Part shown: positions 57,541 through 64,000 of the stretch, piece by piece
Layout: each line of letters opens with the position of its first letter
Position numbering within the stretch: the stretch's first letter is position 1
Origin: Sympetrum striolatum
Lineage: Eukaryota; Arthropoda; Insecta; Odonata; Libellulidae
Direction: 5' to 3'
DNA length: 64,000 nt
NCBI GenBank assembly: GCA_947579665.1
Contig: OX388349.1
Location: 22,724,459 to 22,788,458 of the forward strand
The notes under the pieces: model-generated
What the model saw: the letters and a program-made list of their open reading frames with translations, nothing else
What the model was told of the DNA's origin: nothing
Database searches by the model: none
Made by a program: the position numbers and the translations under genes

Positions 57541-58785
57541 ATGTAGACTCGTTTAAATTATGTACAATTAATTAAGAAACAATTGATTGATAGACCGAAT
57601 ATAAGCGTAGTATTTTTTATGAACTAATAAAGTATTTTTAATGGTTTGATTTAATACGATGATGCTATGATGCTATTTTTATTAAGTTCTATCAATCTAC
57701 TAATATTACATTATACGATTTTATTCAATCCATTATCACATCTTTGTATTATTCAGCAAACTAATGGCGTATTAATTTTGGATTAATTAATTGCTTTTGA
57801 TCATGATAGATAGGCTTTTACCGCAGCACCCGAAGCGCTATTATTATGAAATTTAAAATTCATAATTTTGCGTCAAGAAAATCTGTGTCGCACAAAGTGC
57901 TATATTCAATGGACTGAGTTTATATTTGTATTTCACCAATTAATCACGGGATGTTTTAAACTTTACGATATTCTTTATGTAGTTATGTCAAATTCGTAAA
58001 TATGTTTTTCCATGTTTCTTTACCCCAAGATTATTTCACTTGAGAGCCAATCAATCGAATATTAACAGAGTGCTTTTCATAACCGTTTATTGAGCGAAAA
58101 ACTAATACAACCCTCCTGGATTACTATTTGAATTTGTCGTACAGGGACAAGAGGTATTGAAATGTCAGAATGCGCAAAATTTAATAATTACTTGGTTTGA
58201 TATACGTAGATACTCTTCACATTTTTGGAAATGTATCTCTTATGTTGCATTACAGCTATTTTAAGGAATTTTCAGGAACACTTAATGAATACCTGTAACG
58301 CTGAATGAAGTTTATCGCAAAGGTCTGAATGAAAAACCTTATCTAGCTAAACTTTTTCTTTGGTGAACACTTTGTTTGAAACTTCTGGGAAATGAATGCA
58401 AGAAAATTATATAAGAATGTTTGATAAAAATGATCTGACTTTTCTTGAGGATATTTCTATATTCCGAAATTTTAACTTAAGGCTGAGTATATTTTTAAAA
58501 CGAATCTTCAAATTCTCGAAAAAGACAATAATAAAATATGATGAAATATTTTCTTTATTATTATTATTATTATTGAGGCATTAACTGCAGGTAGGCTGTT
58601 AGCGTGGTGGCACTTCTTTTCTACCTCCATACATTTGTTCAAAATATAAACATAATTTTCGTAAAATACATCAATGATAATTAAACAATTCCCATGGAAT
58701 GATCACATACATATATATATTTACCTTAAAACTAAGTAATGTATTTATGATAATACTTTTAACTAATTTTACTGGATTTTTCGGG
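57541..58785. other. AT-rich sequence, no gene seen
   Basis: Contains a TTA-repeat (about 58556-58573) and nothing else recognisable. Confidence 0.4.
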
Positions 58786-58875
58786 GTTCATAACAGGCCT
58801 TCTCGGCTACCGTAGCAGTCACGGAGTAGAACCCCGCCGTACATCACCCTGTCAAGCAATCCCTTACGGGAGAGT
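58786..58875. repeat. GC-rich hairpin island
   Basis: CGGGGTTC at about 58781-58788 pairs with GAACCCCG at about 58828-58835 across a roughly 40-base loop, within an abrupt GC-rich insert between AT-rich flanks. It may be a SINE or MITE fragment; the family is not identified. Confidence 0.4.
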
Positions 58876-59299
58876 AAAGTAGATATTTGACTTGGGTTTT
58901 ATATTTTTATTGTAAAAGGGCATTAGTTGAAAAAAATTGTTTTAATGATTTGATTTTTTATTTCAAATTTTTACATTTGTATTAAATATTATATTCGCAT
59001 TTATGTCGGATAACACTTGAAAAGAAACCTGTGTATGAAGATGAAAAGATACTAAACGGTATTAGATTCCGAGTTTTCTCTAAATAAGAGCATTAAAGCA
59101 TATCGTAAGAAGTTACATCTTTGAAGTACATAGGAAAAATTTCTTTGGAGCTCAAAATGAACTTCGTAGTTATAAAAGATCCAAAAACTCTTACCCCATT
59201 TCAACTGTAAAATTTCCAACTTACTCGCAGTGTTCAATAGCATGCTGCACCAGTCAGAATTATTTTAATATACAGATTAGTTTAGTTTAATATATTTTA
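58876..59299. other. AT-rich sequence, no gene seen
   Basis: Nothing recognised. Confidence 0.3.
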
Positions 59300-59660
59300 A
59301 GTTCCATGGACTTTTTTGGCAGGGCCTCTAACGCTTTAGTGCTTGCATTACGTAAGGGCTTTTCTTTCCTCGTACCCTTATCTCCCTATTCATTTAAATC
59401 TCTTTTAAATTACTCATCTGCTCCTTTAATGATTTCATCTCTAGTGCAAATCTTTTACGCCATACCGTCTGCAGAGTGGCACGTTATACAGCATTTGCTG
59501 GAGGGGCCATTTGGCCCCGGGGAAATTTTCCCCCAAGAACAGCTGTTCCCAGTCAGATCCGTCAGGGAACCCTTACCCTCAGGGCTCTGGGTCACCGCGA
59601 CCCCTACAGAATATTAAATAAGCAAAAAAGGGGTACTTGGGTTACCCATTGCGTACTTCA
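59300..59660. mobile_element. Hairpin-cluster element (unidentified MITE)
   Basis: From 59503 five inverted repeats follow in about 145 bp: GGGGCC/GGCCCC (59503-59518), GGGGAAA/TTTCCCC (59519-59533), GTTCCC/GGGAAC (about 59544-59569), GGGTC/GACCC (about 59589-59603) and GGGTA/TACCC (about 59630-59646). A related GGGC...GCCC hairpin with the same ACCGCGA core lies at about 59891-59906. Overlapping plus frames (59306-59617; 59476-59790) show no transposase motif. The clustered short palindromes recall subterminal regions of some DNA transposons, but the superfamily is unknown. Confidence 0.4.
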
Positions 59661-61000
59661 AAGAGACCTTTTATCCATTGATCATTTTTACTCCTCTGTC
59701 GTCGTACCACATTTTCAATTCAGTCAAGACCGCATTGTTTGTTTGACATCATTCCCGTGCGTACTTTTGAAGCTATTTAGTTTGTTTTAAAGTCTCTCAT
59801 ATTAAATGCCGGGGAAAAGGGTTAAGCCTTTTTTGACATACTGCCTGAAGGACGCATGACGTATGATAATGTAGCTTTTTTCCTTCATTAGGGCAACCGC
59901 GAGCCCTGGATTGCTCGTTTAAAACAAGGTACTCGTGAAATAATTTCGCGTCCTTCGTTGCTTTTTAATGTATTCAAGTACCCTTTTTACATGTTTAATT
60001 ATAATATCCGTTTTAACGGAGCACTTTTGCGAGGTTAATCTCATTCACTGATTAATTAAGCTGTAATTTGTATCACCAGTTTTATTTATATTGTACAATT
60101 ATGAAAACCAAAATTGTCGAGAATGTACCGTAATGCTCTACACGTGCTGAAAGTGGTGCTAGCTCATGAAATGTATTAGTTGAATATTTCACGTAGTTTT
60201 TTTGGATTTTCTGGCTCTCTTAATGAAAGATAAATAACTCTGTGATTAGGAATCATCCATCGTGAACTGATTTCGAAAATGAAATATTTTAGAATTGTTG
60301 ACATTGCGATATGATACGAACAATTGCAAATCCACCCTTCAAATTCGTGAATACGGATACATTGTATTCCATATTAGCGATATTTAAGTGATTAAAAGAT
60401 ATTTCGGTAAAACAATCAAATTGTGGATTTGTTAAAGGTGTAATTTTCAAAAAGGAAAATTTTACGTTTATTCATAGTTAATTGTTTGTGTTTTCGTTAA
60501 CTTAAATATTTTGAGCAGAATTATCTGTTAAATTACAGACATAAATATTTTACTCATTTTTCAGCTGGTCCATGGAGATAAAATGCATTAAAATCATTGG
60601 AAGAATAAGTAATTTAGAAAAATAATAATACAAATACAGAGAAATATAAAATGAATAAATTTAGGTAGCTGTAAATTTCGACATAGAATTTCACAAATAT
60701 TCTTTTTCTGAAATTAAAATATACCAGTATATATTAGGTTCCGAGAAAAACATTTCGAGCTTCATTTGAAATTATGAGCCTTTAGAATGGCCAGCCATTC
60801 ATCATCGAATTAGTTTTCGCATTGCAGTTTTCTGTATCTACGTTGAACATCGTGTCACGCTTGTTTAAGTTGATGTGTAATTCCGGCTTAAATTGCCACC
60901 ATAAACGTTCCCCTGATTATTTACCATCTAATCTCCTTAACTGTGTTTACTATTTATGGTACTTAAGCAACCACTTCATGTTAGTAGTTTCGCCTATAAA
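59661..61000. other. AT-rich sequence, no gene seen
   Basis: Nothing recognised apart from the hairpin near 59891. Confidence 0.4.
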
Positions 61001-61290
61001 TTAAATCCTGGCGGATACTGGAAGTAGACTAATTTCATTAAGGTCGAACTGTTGGCCCACAACTCCAATTGACCCTCACTCGAACCCTAATGGAGTGCTG
61101 ACCCCTCGTTTGGAAAGCTTTGTCCTAGAAAACTCGTAGAGTCTAGACCAGTGTTTCTCAGTGAAATCCATGAGTTGACCTCCGTCTGGATTTCGGCTGT
61201 AGCTACACTTGGGAGGGAAAATAAACTATAATTTCCCCGCTGCGGAGAAACTGTTAATCTGAAATTAATGGCTAGAAATGTGTATCTGTA
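61001..61290. other. GC-richer unique block
   Basis: Unique, moderately GC-rich, without long open frames. Possible conserved non-coding sequence. Confidence 0.2.
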
Positions 61291-63528
61291 AATACGAATG
61301 TGCAGTTAGAATTAATTACTGAGCTCGCTTTGTTGATTAATGCGAAGCTAATTGGGGAACATCGTGAAGTTTATTTATGTCACACTCTCTGCTTAATGAT
61401 CGTACGTGTAGCGTATTCATTGGTGGAATGGAAATTTTCTCAAAGGTTGCGAATTTCTTTATTATGATTACTTAAAATACAGAAAAAATTTCAGATTAAA
61501 TGAAGTATGCTAATTGCATTTTGAAATGTATAGGTACTAGCGTCGTATCATTAGTATTCTTACTGACTGTCTTAAAGGTGGAATACGAATTTCTAAATTA
61601 GTTTGATTCAAATGACAATAATTTGGTCTTATCGTTCTAAAAGCGTTTTCATCTACTGTAATAAGAACGAGGTAGAGATGTGAAATAGATCGATCCAGGG
61701 TATTTTATAGAATATATCACAGTCATATCAACCATTCGCTTGATTAGTCTTAATTGGATACGAGAATTAAATTAAATTTTGGTATTACTATAGATTTTTG
61801 AGAACAGAACTCATTCAGAATCAACATTAGCTAGTTTTTATTGAATTTTATACTCGTGAAAAACCATTATATCACTCCATAGATGGGTAATAACTTCATA
61901 GCACTCTGGTTGATGGTCGAAAGGGAAAAAATTACAAATATAAAAATGCTAATGCAACATAAATAATTTGGACGAACATCGTATTTTAAACAATATTTAT
62001 AAAAAAATAGAAGAACGGTGTCGAGTTTGCAGCCATCCTCCAGTCCCAAGCTATCCTGAGTTTCCAATACCAATGCAATGATTTTTAGATGTAAAATCTC
62101 TTCATAGAAATTTCCATCAAGGGCAAGGTTTATTCAATTAGAAAATGCTTTCAGTTGATACGCTACAGTATATGTAACATTTGAAGGAACTCTGAGTTTT
62201 ACTTACCTAACTAATCATGGATTTAAAAATATTTGAGCATATTTAAAGAAGGATGTCGATGAAACAGGTCGATGTTTTAAGTTTAATTTTCGATGCACAT
62301 GAAAAGCTGTTCTAAATATACGATTCCTATATTTTCAGCTCTCAGCAGTACTACTAAAACCGTAGCAGTAGTTTTTAGGTTTTTCCCATCCTTGTTTACC
62401 AAAAATGAATCTTTTGTAAATCCTATTTCTCATTTTCCAGCTGACATCTCCGTTCTGCCTTAACTACCTTCCGGCAATTTTCGGGGAATCCAAATTCAGG
62501 CGAATATACTCTCCACGTGGATCTTGTCATCCTTGAGCTTCTGTTTAATCTCGCTACTTCGAAATATTGAAGGGAATCTCCTCCATATTTGAAAATCTCC
62601 GTGAATGCCATTTTTCGTATACCTATGCTTGTAATATTAGCTGAATCGAGGTCTCGATATTTTCTATTGTATTAGCGTACCTTCCAAATCCTAATCCAAA
62701 CTTGTAAATATAGAATAATAGATATACATTAGCGATATTAGATGTGGACATTGCGGCAGTTTCCGCGTCTGTGCTAATCTAGGATATCTTTTTGATATGG
62801 TTTGGAGCATATGGAGAGACCCAAGGTTAATAATTTGGTGAAATTATTTAGGAATGTTCTAAATAATACTCATTTCATGTGAATGTGTATGCTTCCTAGG
62901 AATTTAGGGAATGGAAGTCCTTATGTAAAATAGAATTTAGTAGTAATTTATTTCTTTCGTCAAATTACGACGTAATATACGCAACAGAATATTTATGTCT
63001 AACAATTGTTTTTCATATCTTTGGAAATTCATTTCATATTCATTCATATTGGGGAATTGAAAAGAAATATGGCGTTGTTTGAGAAGCGTAAATGACTATT
63101 GGTTTATTTCCGACTTTCTCAAGAGTTCGTGATCATAATTCACGCAAAATATATACGAATAATTTAACATATGGAACATTTTTTACGTATTGTTCTGTGA
63201 TTCCATTCCTTATATATACAGATATTTTTATTTATGAATGTACATATCATCAACAGCCATTTTCATTTCAATATCGGATCTAGCTACATGCATATTCATC
63301 AAAATAACGAGGAGTTAAAATAGAAAAAATTGGAAAGTATTTGGAGTGGCCTTCAATCGATTTTGTATTGAAAATGGATAGTAATGATGTTAACATACGG
63401 AAATACAATAGCGTCTATAAGTGTAAAATCGTTTATATATGAGAGATATTTAATTATTCTACAACTCTCTTGTTAGGCCAGGTAGGAGTGATCGTAAATA
63501 TTATTATTGCCGAGACGAAACTAGTAAG
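61291..63528. other. AT-rich sequence, no gene seen
   Basis: No domains or repeats recognised. Positions 62430-62620 are GC-richer and unique. Confidence 0.4.
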
Positions 63529-63648
63529 AAAAATGCGCGAAGTTGAGTAAAATAGTTTTTCTTTAACATTAAAACCCATCTCGATGTGAAAAATGCGCGA
63601 AGTTGAGTAAAATTGTTTTTCTTTAACATTAAAACCCATCTCGATGTG
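63529..63648 (+). repeat. 60-bp tandem duplication, near-perfect
   Basis: The unit 63529-63588 (AAAAATGCGCGAAGTTGAG to CCCATCTCGATGTG) is repeated at 63589-63648 with one substitution. As 60 is a multiple of three, the minus frame 63454-63639 repeats in protein (MGFNVKEK twice), but this does not show that it is translated. The duplication is recent. Confidence 0.97.
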
Positions 63649-63755
63649 ATGCTGTTCAGCCCATGCTGTAGACGCGTCATCTTAGCAAACGTAAAGAGGA
63701 CACGCAGCCGTTCAGGTGCACGTCAACGAGATGGGTCTTACATTAATTTCGAGGA
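63563..63755. repeat. Inverted repeat linked to the 60-bp unit
   Basis: AACATTAAAACCCATCTCG (in both 60-bp copies, from 63563 and 63623) is met in inverted form by CGAGATGGGTCTTACATT at about 63727-63745. Arms are about 24 bases with a few mismatches, so either 60-bp copy can pair with the single downstream arm. Confidence 0.7.
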
Positions 63756-64000
63756 TAATTAACTTCGTTTTTACTCTTCCTAAACTGCTCTCCATAGACC
63801 CGCTCAAACCGAACTTCCGGAGGAAACGCTCCAAGTCATTTTCACGTGAGTTATTCCGGGAAAGTTGGGCTTGACTCTTTCTTGAGCAGCCGTCTTAGCG
63901 AACTCCCCGCACGTTGGTTAAAGCCGAAGCAAACCGCCGCTCTTCATTTAGAGCCCACCTTAATGCTCCCTCTACTTTTGAGACGGTGAAATGAAGGGGA
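63650..64000. promoter_or_regulatory. GC-richer island at the right edge
   Basis: Unique, GC-richer sequence running to the window end. Several CG words but no motif cluster. It may belong to a promoter or exon beyond the window. Confidence 0.25.

Noticed and set aside
1..64000. A complete new gene system or gene cluster
   Set aside because: No two adjacent convincing coding regions exist; the recognised coding pieces are all broken transposon fragments.

Overview
This window reads as nuclear DNA of a multicellular animal, most likely an arthropod (probably an insect). I see no complete protein-coding gene. Long AT-rich stretches alternate with short GC- and CpG-richer islands. The recognisable content is almost entirely decayed mobile elements and local tandem repeats: non-LTR retrotransposon remnants, tRNA-derived SINEs with A and B boxes, small inverted-repeat DNA transposons and several satellite-like arrays. 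No operon structure, ribosome binding sites, rRNA, intact tRNA or CRISPR array is visible. The species assignment is inference from element types.

Layout. 1-760: five tRNA-like B-box units that alternate as two types (A-B-A-B-A) at about 150-170 bp spacing; the array may continue beyond the left edge. 760-8240: mostly AT-rich, with two pyrimidine-rich tracts, retrotransposon 3' ends, one well-framed candidate exon (3780-3842) and a possible regulatory block around 5760-6180 holding a 22-bp perfect palindrome. 8250-9330: the best promoter candidate, a CpG-rich island with two NRF-1-type sites, a CCAAT box in reverse, a CRE and a GC box. 9.8-22 kb: tandem repeats, SINEs, LINE tails and CpG-rich islands at 15.4-16.2 and 19.4-20.4 kb. 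22-31 kb: a GC-rich island, a 178-bp array ending in a hairpin-tipped element, and a degraded LINE endonuclease fragment. 32.9-35.2 kb: a broken LINE reverse transcriptase followed by a tandem segmental duplication whose second copy was later invaded by other repeats. 36-49 kb: LINE tails, a 174-bp tandem repeat interrupted by a SINE, a 258-bp satellite, a foldback element with a 13-bp target-site duplication, and a (GA)n tract. 48-54.8 kb: two inverted-repeat MITEs with CGTCTTAT-rich ends, a second reverse transcriptase remnant and a possible transposase N-terminus. 54.8-64 kb: AT-rich sequence, a cluster of adjacent hairpins at 59.5 kb and a perfect-period 60-bp duplication near the right end.

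The CpG-rich islands and GC-richer unique blocks (8.5, 15.5, 19.5, 22.7, 25, 35.3, 40.2, 45.8, 63.7 kb) look like regulatory or promoter sequence of neighbouring genes, or of one gene with very long introns. This is inference from composition and motifs only. Most long open frames in these islands overlap on several strands and match no family I recognise, so I do not call them genes. The most interesting signals are the alternating B-box array, a hairpin motif found at four places that resembles a hammerhead ribozyme core, and the NRF-1/CRE island.
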